Below, one piece after another: positions 11,769 through 23,303 of a stretch of DNA of 64,000 nt. The position numbers and the translations under genes were made by a program. The DNA comes from Diadema setosum (taxonomy: Eukaryota > Echinodermata > Echinoidea > Diadematoida > Diadematidae), in the NCBI RefSeq assembly GCF_964275005.1, contig NC_092700.1:15718617-15782616 (forward strand), read 5' to 3'. The notes under the pieces are model-generated. The model saw only the letters and a program-made list of their open reading frames with translations, ran no database searches and was not told the origin of the DNA. Position 1 is the stretch's first letter. The number at the start of each line of letters is the position of its first letter.

Positions 11769-12980
11769 CTAACTGTCATATGAAAACCTGATCGCGGTTT
11801 CAGTGTTCGACTGGTATTGGTACAAGTCGTCGAGTGCAACGGCTGGGACGTGCCTCGTGCTTTTCTCCACGTCATCCAGCCAACTGAGTATCCACTCCCG
11901 AGCATCATCCTCGAGAGGGTCCTCTTCGTCGTCGAACACTGACGACATTTCGGCATCGTCGGCGTAGGCCTGTGCATTTTCCTTGATGGGGACAAAGTCA
12001 TTAGCGCCCATCGAATGCAGTTCCTTTCGCCTGCCAGGCGGGCGTGGTTCTTTCTCAACGGCGCTCTCGGAATGTCTGTGCAGTCTTTTTCGCGGAGCAT
12101 CATTCGATGATGAGCGAAGATGATGACGCTGATCAGTTCGGTTAGTAACGTTCCTCGGAATGTGACGCTGAGAGACACGGTTATCCGGCGGCAGTTCCTC
12201 CGGACTGGTTCGGTATCGAGATGGTATGTTCAGGGTTCCCTCGCTCTTCCTTCGCAAACCGTATCCATGAGGGAAGTGCGGATATGGCGACAGAGCTCGA
12301 ATTTTCACCTCGGCTTTCAAGCTCGTAACGTTGTCCTGCAATACGTTTGAGTTGAGATCGCAGTGGCCCACGCTCTGCGGGGTATTGTTCGTCGAACGAC
12401 TCTGAGCCAGGTCCTTCTTCCGGTCTACATGCGGTGAGAGCTGCGAAAGCGAGTTCGCCGGCAGCGACCCTCTCCTCAGCCTTCGGTATCTAACCCCTGG
12501 CGAACTGGACATCATGGCAGGTGGAGGAGGAGACGGAGCAAGGACCGGATTCGATGCCGAGGTAGTCGAGTTCGGGCTGGGACTACTGCTTTTACTCCAA
12601 GGCAAGGATGATCGACGATGAATACCGTGTGACATCGCATGTTTAAGCTCATTTTCGTCATTCACCACCACCGTGACAATCGGAGACATTGATAGGGAGT
12701 TCTGTGATGAGTTGAGAAGGCTGCCCGACGAGGCCGACTTGATTGGGGGAAGTACGACCTCCACGCAACCGTCACTGGCTCTCCGCCCGAGGTCTCGGGG
12801 CGGTGGTTGAAGAGTTGGGCCGTGCTCGTCGAGGGCGAGTTCCTTCATCCCGTCGGTCAAAGACGACACCTGAGAATGAGGAGCGGTTCCTTCGCTCTCC
12901 GTCATGCTCATCGACGGTACGGAAGGAGAGGTCTTAGAGCGGCGAATCACACGTCTTGGAGTTTTCATATTTTGTGTCAT
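11769..12980 (-). CDS. Uncharacterised disordered basophilic-site protein, 403 aa
   Basis: I do not recognise the family. The frame is intact for 403 codons in a GC-richer patch of an otherwise AT-rich region, which argues that it is real. The ATG is preceded in frame by TGA, so the start is the first possible one unless a splice acceptor intervenes. Most of the protein is low-complexity Ser/Pro/Arg and predicted disordered. Four Arg-Arg-x-Ser sites recur: GRRASD (65-70), RRSSLP (122-127), RRGSLP (169-174) and RRKSEG (243-248); the second and third have Pro at +2, the layout of PKA-type or 14-3-3 mode I sites. A Pro run is at 151-154. The C-terminal end is different: an acidic stretch (about 341-360) leads into EWILSWLDDVEK (362-373), likely a short amphipathic helix and the best candidate for a conserved motif. 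There is no signal peptide or membrane segment. Cytoplasmic or nuclear adaptor is a guess. A short ORF starting 16 bases upstream overlaps the start in another frame. Confidence 0.7.
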   Translation of the reverse strand: MTQNMKTPRRVIRRSKTSPSVPSMSMTESEGTAPHSQVSSLTDGMKELALDEHGPTLQPPPRDLGRRASDGCVEVVLPPIKSASSGSLLNSSQNSLSMSPIVTVVVNDENELKHAMSHGIHRRSSLPWSKSSSPSPNSTTSASNPVLAPSPPPPAMMSSSPGVRYRRLRRGSLPANSLSQLSPHVDRKKDLAQSRSTNNTPQSVGHCDLNSNVLQDNVTSLKAEVKIRALSPYPHFPHGYGLRRKSEGTLNIPSRYRTSPEELPPDNRVSQRHIPRNVTNRTDQRHHLRSSSNDAPRKRLHRHSESAVEKEPRPPGRRKELHSMGANDFVPIKENAQAYADDAEMSSVFDDEEDPLEDDAREWILSWLDDVEKSTRHVPAVALDDLYQYQSNTETAIRFSYDS

Positions 12981-13870
12981 ATCGGTCCTCCTTCATCAGC
13001 ACAAATTTTGTATATCTCGTCCTTATCTACTCACATCACATCACATCACAAATTGTCTTCCGAAGTGGAAAAAAATGCATAACAGCTTATACCATGTTAG
13101 TAGGACAACGGCTTTCTTGTGACAATTTATCAGTTAGCAGACACGCTGAAAGTTCCTGATCTCGTGTAATTGTCAGGTGTACTTTGGTCGAAATTAGCAC
13201 TGCTCACCAAACAGAACTTCCCCGGCTTTCCGCATAAAACGTCACCTTTGCGCCTCTTCTCTTAGTCAACTGCGACCTGGTCGACAACGGCGTAATATAA
13301 CATCCTCACGTTATATGTAATCTTTTTATAGAACACTCGTTGACCCAAACAGTCGCTTTAACACGGCAGCAAACAAACTCCAACTCGAGATGACATCCGT
13401 CTGTTTGCTTCTTGGTCATAAGGGTTGAACGAAGGCAAATAGTGCTAAGTGTCAGTCAAACGACACAAATCTTATTGTCATGGAATAGCAAATACAGCTC
13501 ACATCTTACTATCGCGAGAAGATGTCTTGCAATATGTCCACATTGAAAAGACGATCACACAGGCGAAATCGGCAGGACCAGGATTTGATTTTGAATACTG
13601 CAACCTCCGAGGATGCTCGGCTCAGAAGTTTGTGTCCGCTCGCTTTGACTGGCTGAGTGCAAATGCGTAGAAACTTGAAGATGGTTCAGAGGGGGTGGTG
13701 GCACCGCCGAGTGGATAAAGAGTCGGGATTCTATTGGTTTGTTTGCTGGAGCGGAGCACCGAGGTTCTGGTGACGATTGTACGTAAAGCGAGATCCACTT
13801 CAGCCGTCTGAATGAGTGAACAAAGGGCTTGCTGTAGCTACGAGCGAATCATGTTTGTCCTTACTGCAAG
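12981..13870 (-). promoter_or_regulatory. GC-richer 5' flank of the 403-aa gene
   Basis: Upstream of the minus-strand ORF the sequence stays CpG-containing to about 13,870, unlike the AT-rich regions beyond, consistent with 5' UTR and promoter. A (CATCA)n run lies at about 13,030-13,050. No convincing TATA box or unique start site can be named. Confidence 0.3.
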
Positions 13871-15287
13871 AAAGTTTCAACATTAGGCGCAAGTTTCTTT
13901 TCTTGGGACGGATCCATTTACGCTGTCTTTCTTTATTTCCCATGTATTAGTTTTTGTTCTGTTAGGGAAGTCCACGTCTCTAGCTAAAAGAACACTAATC
14001 ACGCACTGAACCATTCATTGTGTCCGTGCGAACTTTGCAAAAATCCCCAGTCTTTAGAAAACACGTTGAACTCGAATGGAACAGGATGATGGGGAGGGAT
14101 GGGTAATTTCATGGACAATAATTATAAATACTACATTAGTTTGCTGATCAGGTACATTAAGTCCATCTCAAGAACCGAATAACTTGCAGTGTGATACCTA
14201 TAAGAATGTAGGTACATCTGGTATCAAACTTTAGATTGGGAAATGATAAATAGCCCGGATTCAAGTTAGTTTTACATATTACAGTTTACCGAAAATATCA
14301 TGATTTTAGTGGAGTCACTGTAAGATATTGAAAATGCGCTGTCACGAGATTTAAAAGCAACACAGTTGCCGGTTTTAACTCGAAATTCATGAAATAAATT
14401 TCCCCTAGTCGGTGACGTGGCAAAGGGGAGGATATCATAGAAAGCAAATTAGGAATCCTGTTTTCTTTTTTTATTTATCTATTTTTGGGCAATCGTTTAA
14501 TTTTGTCTGCGCCGCCGAAGTACTATTCACCATCAAATTAAAATCTCGGAATATGAAAAATCAAACATACACATCCGCAGGACGCTGAAGTGATAATTGT
14601 GCTAATCAGCATTCTCTCTCATTTTTGTAGCTTTCAGCATATGGAATAGAATATCATAATTTATCAACAAATGTGTATATGCATACAATATGAATAAGCG
14701 CACGTTATAAACCCCATGAGAACTGTTGGATGAAAACATGACTTAAAAATCAATCGGCATATTCGAGATTCTGTGCATGGGTTTGGGGGGGTCACTTTGT
14801 TCTGAGTTTTTTTTTTTCTTGTTGAGGGGAGGGGGAGGGGTTGAAATGTCTTTTACTTTTACATAACAATGTTTTGAATGAAACTGATAATTTCAACAAT
14901 GATAATAGCCCTAATATTTGTATTCATATAGAGGCCGCATTACTCAAAAACGGTGGTGCAAATGAACGCATTTTGAATAACAAATTGGCCACATACACAC
15001 TTTACAGTGACAACCGGGGGTGGGTGGGGGGGGGGACGAAATCATCATTGATCAATAACTGTGCATCAATATCACCTTTAACTTATCTTGTATTGCCCCG
15101 TGACATACCTGACACTGAGCTCACTATCTGAATTAAACATTCAAGAAGGTTTAATCTGATTAAATGGAATACCATGATGTTCAAGGTTTTATCTTTGGTT
15201 AAAACTCACCATGAGTCAGTCTGTTAATTAATTACTGAACAAGACGGTATCAAAATATGCAATTACTGATAATTATAGTAAACACCG

Positions 15288-15505
15288 GTTACCAACAAAT
15301 CTTATTCCCATGATGAAGTTATTTCTGGAGTGACGTAGTTTCAACTCTACTGGATAGTAAAAAAGAGTTACCAGAGCTACAAACTATCGCGACAAAGTTA
15401 TAGAGTGATGTTGCTAGCGTTATTAAAATCCACTAGATAGTAGACAAGGGATACCAACAATGCAAACTTTCATGACGAATTTATTTCTGGAGTGAAATAG
15501 CATTT
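15288..15505. repeat. Three diverged tandem units of about 80 bp
   Basis: Units start at 15,288, 15,367 and about 15,450. Each begins with a TTACCA/ATACCA motif, has a GAYGAAGTTAT-like centre, then an AGTGA(C/T)GT-like segment, and ends with ACTRGATAGTA (first two). Identity is partial, so the array is old. Confidence 0.55.
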
Positions 15506-15720
15506 CCACAGATTTTCAGTCGCCGTGCACGCCGGTCTAAAATCAAACAGATTCACGTTTGTCTTGGCCCTGTAATCGCAGACGACAAAAACGGATAAAA
15601 TTTCTGCCAATGCGACAAGTGAGACGAACGCGTAATACCGTCTCCGAATTGGAAAATGTACACATCGCTGCGCGCGGACAATCACCTTCACATTCGATGC
15701 TGTGGTAGCACGTATCCCCT
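15480..15720 (-). other. Candidate exon with a membrane-helix frame
   Basis: A CpG-containing patch has a minus-strand frame reading RRRYYAFVSLVALAEILSVF then VVCDYR, a good single membrane segment with basic residues on its N side, the layout of a type II signal anchor. There is no in-frame ATG nearby and no firm splice sites, and another frame is also open. Not assigned to any family. Confidence 0.2.
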
Positions 15721-16528
15721 TTTGTGTTTGTTTGTTTTGAATGTACCGATGTTGAGTAGGTATAGTCTTGGGTCCAAGGATTTTCAAAATGGCAGCACGT
15801 TCCTAGCTTTGGGAGATTATCAAGTAAAGTAATAACATTTAAAGTGCAGTATGACAAATTTTGAGGGATTAGTGCCACAGTAATGGTTTTGATATATTTG
15901 ATATATATTTTGATATAATTTGATGTATCTTTGTCCGATTGTTTGATATTCGTGAACCGTTCCTATGAATTCTGTGAGATGGTATGGGAAGGTGGCCGTA
16001 CAAAATGCGACCTCTACGAACTTCGTACGTGAGAAGGTCATATTCAGGTGGGCTGAATAGAAAGCAACAACAATTGAAGTTCAGTTGAGACTGTTTTGCA
16101 GAACTTGTGTAACCACTAATTTCTTCTTTTCACGGGACGTTACCCACAACAAGCGATGAATCCCGCATTAGGCTGTTGTAATAGACCTATTTGTATTTCT
16201 AATGTCCACTTTCTATTTATATCAACTTTGGTGCTTCGTGTACATTACTGAAACTGCTACACAGCGCAAAAGTAAGGATTTCTGTGTTCCGTTGAATCTG
16301 CATACAATAATAAAAGCTGCAGGCTGGCTTTTTAAGTGTAATGATACACCCGGTGATAGACCTATGAATGTAAATGTTGGTACAGGTGGCACTGTTGACT
16401 GCACAAGGGTCTCCGGCTATATATAATGGACAATTTAAAAACAAACAAACAGACCGACTACACCCCCGCATCCTCAAAAAAAGAGAAAAAGGTGATGAAG
16501 AAGAGAGTTTTCCAATACATAGTGTCAT

Positions 16529-16645
16529 GTGCACACTTAACCGCGATATATTTTGTATTTATGTACATCATGTGTCTTACCAATACTGTGCACATTAACC
16601 GCGATATATATTGTTATTTCATGTCAGATAACCACATGTAAGAAT
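16529..16645. repeat. 59-bp local direct duplication
   Basis: TTAACCGCGATATAT preceded by GTGCACA occurs at about 16,529-16,552 and again at about 16,588-16,609, with related flanking sequence (CCAATAC upstream of each). Confidence 0.55.
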
Positions 16646-16789
16646 GCTTTGTATCCATTTATTACCATTTTCATAATGCATATTCGGTTATTACTACGGC
16701 AAAGGCAACTGAACGTGTTAAATTTAATAGCAGACGCATTTATTATCATTACTGTAAAGTAGTTGTAAAGACCTTAGTAGTTGGAGTGG

Positions 16790-17070
16790 TACATATACAC
16801 TTTGTAATTTTCCCTTCCCCCCCCCCCTACCCTTCCCCCTTTCTCTATCCCTTATTCTATCCAGAGTAGCTACGTGTAAGTATAGGGTCTCCATACCGTC
16901 AAGCCCCGGCTTATTTTGGAGACCCTTCTGTTTAAGTTCCCTGCCTAAGCTGTTCGTATTTGTCTTATTTTGTACTAAAAATATGTGTTGATAGACTGTT
17001 TGTCATAAATGATTTGTACAAAACCATATCTGATGTAACGGAATTCAGCAGAAATAAATCAAATCAAATG
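16790..17070 (+). mobile_element. Probable LINE 3' untranslated tail
   Basis: A pyrimidine tract, a GGGTCTCC...GGAGACCC stem and a tail ending AGAAATAAATCAAATCAAAT resemble the 3' UTR and terminal short tandem repeat of non-LTR retrotransposons. No RT coding sequence precedes it here. The CAAAT repetition at the end is the best evidence. Confidence 0.4.
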
Positions 17071-18147
17071 TGCTGGTCAGATATTATAAGAGGACAAATG
17101 ACATGAAAAGCGGAAGGAGAGTGGAGTACTTAGTATAACGGTATCAGAATTTGAAGGATGTGAACACGTGGACGTCATTATCATCCTGGAACGGATTCTG
17201 GACATTTTCTGAGTTACTTTTATCTATAGAGAGATTACTCGCAACTTAATTCTTCACCAATGAGTGAACAATCTGCTAACGACGCCCTTCAGTTGGCCAC
17301 ACGCTCGTATCCTTTCATCAGAATGGCTAAATAGTTCGTCCCAGATCATTGACCATGGCCCCTGGGTTTAGAATGTCAGTTGTTTCTGTTTTGGGTTTCT
17401 TAATTGAAAAATATTATTATTCACCACAAAGTCCATCTTGGGGGGTCTGAAAGAAGCTTGTTCAATTAAAGATCTCCAAAAACGATTTTGAAAATGTCGT
17501 ACAGAATATGACGTAATAAGGTGTCTCTGTACGTTTTAGACAAGCATGTGAAGTCGAAAGTTTCAATTGACATTTATTCTAACTTGTAAACAAAATATAA
17601 AATATGAAACGGGAGGTTAAGCTGTTCCGGAGAACTGTAAAATTATATACCTTACTTTCTTGTTTATTTTCTTGCATTACTTAAGTTGGCTCATCCCCTC
17701 TCTCTGTCCCTTTCTTCCTTTGGGTTCAAAGAAAATAAAAGAGGCAGAAATTCAAGTTTGTTTAGGTTTGTTTGATTTGTTTTATTAGTTTAAGTTAACG
17801 GGAACTAGACGTCAATACAAATTTGTTTAATCATAAAATCCATTTTCCTGTAAGATTGAAGTTTGGTGGTAACATGCAAGCTTAATTCTGTGCCGCAACT
17901 ATATAGTGAATGACGTCTCAAAGTTTTTGAGCTTTCTTTGCTAAAAGAATTATTCCACCTTACTGATAACAAGACTTGGATCTGCAGAAAGTGTGAATTT
18001 ACTGGTATAGTTTATTTCCTTAAAAAAAGAAGCATCGCCACATCTCTCCACGAAAGGACATGTCCAAATTATCCAAGTGAAGACTACAAAGATCTGTTTG
18101 ACATCCTTAACGGGACACGCATAGGCGTGATGTCATGTTATTGTTTA

Positions 18148-18271
18148 TGGGTTGGTTGGTTGGTTAGTTAGTTGGTTGGTTGATTAGTTGGTTTGCTTGT
18201 TTGTTTGTCTTTTTGGTGTCTTTTTGTGTGTTTTTTGTGTTTTGTGTGTGTTTTTTTTTTTTTTTTTTTTA
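18148..18271. repeat. (GGTT)n, (GTTT)n and T-run
   Basis: Tandem GGTT variants lead into GTTT variants and a run of about 22 T. Confidence 0.9.
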
Positions 18272-18383
18272 CTAAGGTATAAATAAATACTCGAGCAGGA
18301 GGATAATCCAGAATGCAAAGGGAAGTATATGAACTGTGGAACTGGGGATGGGTGTGAAGGTGGTTGCCAAATAATGGAAAAAT

Positions 18384-18422
<39 letters not shown>
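18384..18422. repeat. (GA)n microsatellite
   Basis: GA run interrupted once by AA. Confidence 0.95.
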
Positions 18423-18834
18423 CTAGAGAAAAAAAAGGCAAGCATCTGCAAGCCTGTATTAATTAGCAACTCATCTAAACACAGGTAAAGAGAACGGCAA
18501 AGGCGTGGAGATGAAACTGAAAAGATCTTTAGTGAAATGAAATAGCTTGTGAGAACTCCCGCTGAGACGTTATGAGACTAGACAGCGGTATTCCATGTTA
18601 TTGTTGATAAGAAGGAAGAGACGTGCGTCAATGAGAAGCCTGCGAGTTTTAATAAGATTAGGCCTGAGGTTGTTTAAAGCTAGTGGAGCATAGGAGAATA
18701 AAATCGATTTGCCTGAAAATATCGCCCTTGGTAATCACCTCAAATAGGCTCGCGTGTATGCTACTTTTATATCACGGGTAACACACACATACACAAATTC
18801 TCTCACACATACATATACGTGAGTGATATATATA

Positions 18835-19364
18835 CAGTGCACTCCCGTTACAACGAACACGGTTATAACGAAATTTCGTTATAACGAAGTAAATCTTCTG
18901 GTCCCAAAATTATCACCATTAAAGTCTATAGTACAAAATTCGCTTATAACGAACACGGTTATAGCGAAATTTCCGTTATAACGAAGTCTTTTCCGAGCGC
19001 CACAGACAAAGAAAAACAAAAGAGATGTGCTCCGTTATAACGAAATGCGGATCGCTTTCGAAAATACGTAGCGGAACAAGCAGTTAAGCGTCTCTGCATG
19101 GGTGAACGCTCCACAACACTGTGTGTTCGCTCCTTGTGTCACGCACAGTTTCTGAGGGGAACTTGCGTTTATTATTGTAATACAGTTATCCCATCACATT
19201 TCACATAGCTTTGCAGTGTATGATGAGTATTCAGCAAACATAATAAGATATATATACGTGGTTCCTTGTTTTCGTTATATATTGTATTTGTTCGGTTATA
19301 ACGAAATTTCGTTATAACGAAAGAAAACTGCCGGTCCCGAGCATTTCGTTATAACGGGAGTGCA

Positions 19365-19367
<3 letters not shown>
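18835..19367. mobile_element. pogo/Tigger-like MITE with TA target duplication
   Basis: The element opens with CAGTGCACTCCCGTTA and closes with its inverse (TAACGGGAGTGCACTG), flanked on both sides by TA (18,833-18,834 and 19,368-19,369), the target used by Tc1/mariner-pogo transposases. Inside, the palindrome TTCGTTATAACGAA and partial forms recur many times near both ends. The TIR start CAGT and the GTTATAACG motif are typical of Tigger/pogo non-autonomous elements. The 533-bp body contains no transposase frame. The element sits inside a (TA)n tract. Confidence 0.85.
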
Positions 19368-19437
<70 letters not shown>

Positions 19438-19470
19438 GATATATATTATATATATTCATATATAATATGC
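19368..19470. repeat. (TA)n microsatellite beside the MITE
   Basis: About 70 bases of TA with sparse interruptions, continuing as ATATT variants. The MITE probably inserted into a shorter TA tract. Confidence 0.95.
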
Positions 19471-20084
19471 ACATATTATATTAGTCATTATTAACTTGGA
19501 ATCATTTGTGCCTATCATGCAAATAGAATCCAAATCATTAATGCTACTGTTCTCTCCATTTGATTTCACTCTACTTATCATTCGTGCATATTGCACTCAC
19601 TTGAACAGGGAAAGATGTTTTTTTTTTTATTTCCTACGATTCCCTGAATCAGAGGAATCTCAGTGATGCAGAATAAAGACCTTAAACCTGTACAGAAATA
19701 AGACACAAGTGCAGCTCTACCTGTGAATGGTTAAGATAAATTGTCAATCCAGGCTCCAGTTGACTCTGAGAGAATGGGAAAGAATAAAGTAAATGGGATA
19801 GGATAGTTGGATCGAGAAGTGAAAAGAGAGGTCTCCTTACACCTCCTAGATTAATAGTGGAATTTCACCAAAGTCTAAAAAAATAAAAAAAATAAAAACC
19901 TCTAAAAAATCTGAATCTCACGTGACTTCACTACGATATACCGGTAACTAAAAAGAAAAGAACATAATGAATGAGTTTGTTCCAACACCATTCTCAACAA
20001 TTACTGACTTTGGCAGTGAACACTTGAAAAAAAAAAACAACAACAACAATTTTAAGCTTACAACATTCTCACAGTCAAGATACC

Positions 20085-20420
20085 TCAATAAGTCGATGGT
20101 TCGAGCAGCCGTGCGTTCGCGGTACTTACAAAACAGATCGGACGAAGCTAGACAGTCCATCAACGACATGGGTGATGATAATCACGCATGCGTAACGCTG
20201 GACAGCCGTATTGCTCATTGCTCATCGATCGTACGCACCGAGGAATAGCTCGACATCCCATCGGCATTCAATGAAGAATGCTACGCATTTGGAGCTCGTA
20301 ATCAATCCACGCTATCTCGCTGCGCTTCGCTCGTTCTTAATCTTCTAGAATGTAAAGGGGCTCTGCCCACGGTCACGTCAGACTAAGTTTTTCGAGATGG
20401 ACGAGAGAATGCCCTTTCGC
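20085..20420 (-). other. CpG-containing segment, candidate 5' exon
   Basis: A GC-richer island on an AT-rich background. On the minus strand a frame MSLMDCLASSDLF starts near 20,169 and meets a consensus donor GTAAGT at about 20,129-20,124. A TGACGTGACC site (CRE-like) is upstream near 20,380. This would fit a promoter plus first coding exon of a minus-strand gene, but no matching downstream exon could be recognised. Confidence 0.25.
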
Positions 20421-20870
20421 GTTTACTCAGTCAGTGCGAAGAGAGTCTGGTCATGACATGTGCTTGTTTGGTAACAATAATATTAGATAAGGACAGATTG
20501 TCTGAAAATCTTATTTAAGGGTCCATTGTTACGAAAAAAGAAGAGTTAAACGCTACCCAACGTTTTGCTTCCAAATTCATGATATACAAACATGATTCAT
20601 GTGCACTGTAGTAGATAATAATGTACATACGGACATTCATATTGATATCTGTATACACACATACGCACACGCACACACATGCACAGACACAAATATAAAT
20701 ATACAATGACAACATGAACATAATACATGTAAAAACATCACATATATTTGTTTGCTTCTTACTCTCATTTTGTGTAGATGTATTATTCAGACCTTATAGA
20801 CAGTGATTAATGGACACAACTATTAACATCTTCTCCAATTTCTGTTCCACTAGCTTGTGAAAATCAAAGA

Positions 20871-20893
20871 AAGAGAGAGAGAGAGAGAGAGAA
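20871..20893. repeat. (GA)n microsatellite
   Basis: Short GA run. Confidence 0.9.
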
Positions 20894-21029
20894 AGACAAC
20901 GAGACATTGGATCCATAGATGTCATGAATGTAGGGGGAAATGTTCGTCCTCATAAAAAATCTGGTAAAACAGCTAGCCGTAGGGGTTTAGAGGCGTTAGC
21001 GTTTGCCTCTTCAACATGCTCTTTTACCT

Positions 21030-21200
21030 GCAAGACATTGGCACACACTTTAAAAGGTGCTCGGGACAACTTCAAATAATCACTCTTTGGTCGCCACGTA
21101 AGAAAATTTTGGAACAAAACGGGATTGTTTGAGTATGTAAGTGTTGACGTGGGAAGATCTCTAGTTCGCACATCAGGCAAATAAGGACAAATAACCAAAG
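21030..21200 (-). other. Candidate internal coding exon, unknown family
   Basis: On the minus strand an acceptor-like CCCCAAAACAG precedes an open segment reading PLVICPYLPDVRTRDL, then about 40 further residues to FKVCANVLQ, which ends exactly at CAG|GTAAAA, a plausible donor. About 58 codons are open and the composition is ordinary protein. I recognise no domain. The frame stays open past the donor, so chance is possible. Confidence 0.3.
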
Positions 21201-21796
21201 GCTGTTTTGGGGAATCACACAATACGGAATCCAGTTACAAAGCATTTAAAAAATGCTTGAAAAAAGTGCTTGTTCACCATCAGTGACGACAATGATGTAG
21301 TCGTTTACAGAACTGGTCCTCACGGGGGTAAAACGACTACATACCTTATCCACTACACATGTATAAGCAACTTGCGTCATTTCTGTGCAAGAAGTGGTTA
21401 CATTCGCAGAGTGTGTTTTAGCATAGGAATGCTAGACCCGTAATCCTTTATTTCCTTTTTTTTCTTTTGTTGTCTTTTTTTTTTCGCTGAATCAATCTAC
21501 AGTTTCCTCATGTACATGTCATTTTATCGCCTCTCTCTAAAAGGAAAAAAAAAATATGATAATTACCTAAATTCAGTTCAGATTTGTTGCTTGGTAAAGT
21601 CTGAACAAACAATTCAACGTCTTATTGCTTGATGCCATTTTGCGTTTATTTGCCTTTATTTACAAAGGGCGTACAAACAAGCACGTGGTTTTGTGTGTAT
21701 CTTCGTATGATAGAACTATCACATCCTTTGTCTTGACCTATCATGTCCAGTGGTCTTCATTTATTCCATTCCATAACAATATCCCATTTCTGTAAG

Positions 21797-22137
21797 GCAT
21801 AATTTACCATTTGCAGATGAAACAAAAATCCAGCATTCGTGCTTTAAAATAGTTCTGAAATGTGAGTTAGGGATAGAAACAACCACTGTAAAAATTTGAA
21901 TCTATAATATAATCGATGTTCCGTACATTAAAATACACAGAATGTGAACAATAGTAATGATAAAAAATGTCTTCGGACCTACCCGTCTACAGTCATAGTT
22001 TAATGAGAAAAATACTGATATCTCCTATTTTAGGCTTTATTGTGAAAATTTTATATGGTAGGGTGTTAGTGATACAACAGACCTACACATATGCATCAAA
22101 TGTGATATTGAACATTTTTCTTTAATTACTGATCCCA
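21797..22137 (+). repeat. Dispersed repeat, copy 1
   Basis: About 340 bp closely similar over its whole length, same orientation, to 43,188-43,563. Shared blocks include CATTTGCAGATGAAA, GATAGAAACAACCA, and CCTACACATATGCATCAAAT with the following TGTGATAT. Neither copy has an open frame or clear inverted ends. The second copy is absent from the paralogous receptor intervals, so this is a mobile or formerly mobile family of unknown class. Confidence 0.75.
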
Positions 22138-22979
22138 AAGGTAAATCAGACCTTTAAGTGTGTCTATTATGAATGTGTCAAGAATTCCATCGCGAATCGG
22201 GTTAGCGCGATTTTTACACATTTTAAAGTAAAACCATTGTCGGACAGCGAAGAAATTTAATTGAAATGTAATAATTGTAGGGGATCATTTCCAACAAGCC
22301 TCTTGTGTGCTTTCTATGATCCCTCCATTCAAAATGTATAAATTATATCAAGGCAATTGTGTTTTGATTTTTGTGAATGTCATATTTTGATATAGAAATA
22401 AATTAATGAATGATACCTCACTTATTACATAACAATGAATACTTTTGAAGTTATGATAAAGAGTATCTTATAACTCGTTATTATCTTTTTCATCTTTGTG
22501 CCTTAGCAGCTTTAATCGCAGGTATCTGAAATTAACAACAATGGAGTTAATTCAATTTGCAATCAAACTTCTTATATCATGATAAATATAAATCATCATA
22601 TACAATGTATATGAACAGCTCTGAGTCATTTTTTAATAAAAAAAAAAAAAAATCACTGTTGACCGCTGTGACATACCTTAATTATGACTTATGTCTCCTA
22701 AGCTTGACTGAAATGTTTAGGGCTTTCTCTTTCTGTATTGTCTTGATTTACGTAAATGCTGTGGTAGAGGTATGCAGTCTTCTGTTAAGACAACTAAAGG
22801 GGAAGGGATTTAAATAATTAACTTTTAACTGTATATGTGTAAACAAAAATCACTATGAATTCTGACATTGTACTTCGCGCTCTATTGCGTCTTATACATA
22901 CTTTAAATACATACACAAGCACATAAACACACATAAACAAAAATAATTATATCATATTGATATCTATATCATACATGTA

Positions 22980-22980
22980 C

Positions 22981-23015
<35 letters not shown>

Positions 23016-23030
23016 GTGAGAGAGAGAGAG
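22980..23030. repeat. (GA)n microsatellite
   Basis: About 50 bases of GA with a few G and T interruptions. Confidence 0.95.
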
Positions 23031-23303
23031 GAGGAAAGGATAGAAAGTGATAGTGAGAGGATCGCGGAGTGGTTTAACACAGTTTTACTAATTATCTAGG
23101 GATGATGACTTTCTTTTTTCTTTTTCTTTTATTTTTTGATTTGACCTCCTCATGATGATCTGAGTCAGTCATTTCTTTCTTCTTTCATCTCCTAAAGACA
23201 CGACGGAATTACATTTTTTCCATTTGAATGCCTACAATACAGCTCAGTCCCCACTTCTGGGGCTTCTGTTACCTCAAATAAAGTCACAACATTTTCTCCG
23301 CAG

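Larger units (their letters stand above)
13871..18834. other. Intergenic with small repeats
   Basis: No complete gene seen. Notable contents are listed separately: diverged tandem repeat at 15,288-15,505, CpG-containing open frame at 15.5-15.7 kb, local duplication at 16.53-16.62 kb, LINE-like 3' tail ending at 17.07 kb and simple repeats at 18.15-18.42 kb. A plus-strand frame at 17,938-18,130 has a CRKC motif but no start codon or splice context. Confidence 0.4.

Noticed and set aside
11678..12178. 166-codon minus-strand frame overlapping the 403-aa ORF
   Set aside because: Out-of-frame shadow in the GC-rich coding patch; ends in poly-Leu from an (AAC)n run.
13690..13790. Possible tRNA-derived sequence (GCCGAGTGGATAAAGAGTCGG resembles an A box of Ser/Leu type)
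   Set aside because: No B box with TTCGA spacing and no foldable cloverleaf.
17938..18171. 77-codon plus-strand frame with a CRKC motif
   Set aside because: No ATG, no credible splice sites, runs into a (GGTT)n repeat; a single Cys pair is not evidence of a zinc domain.
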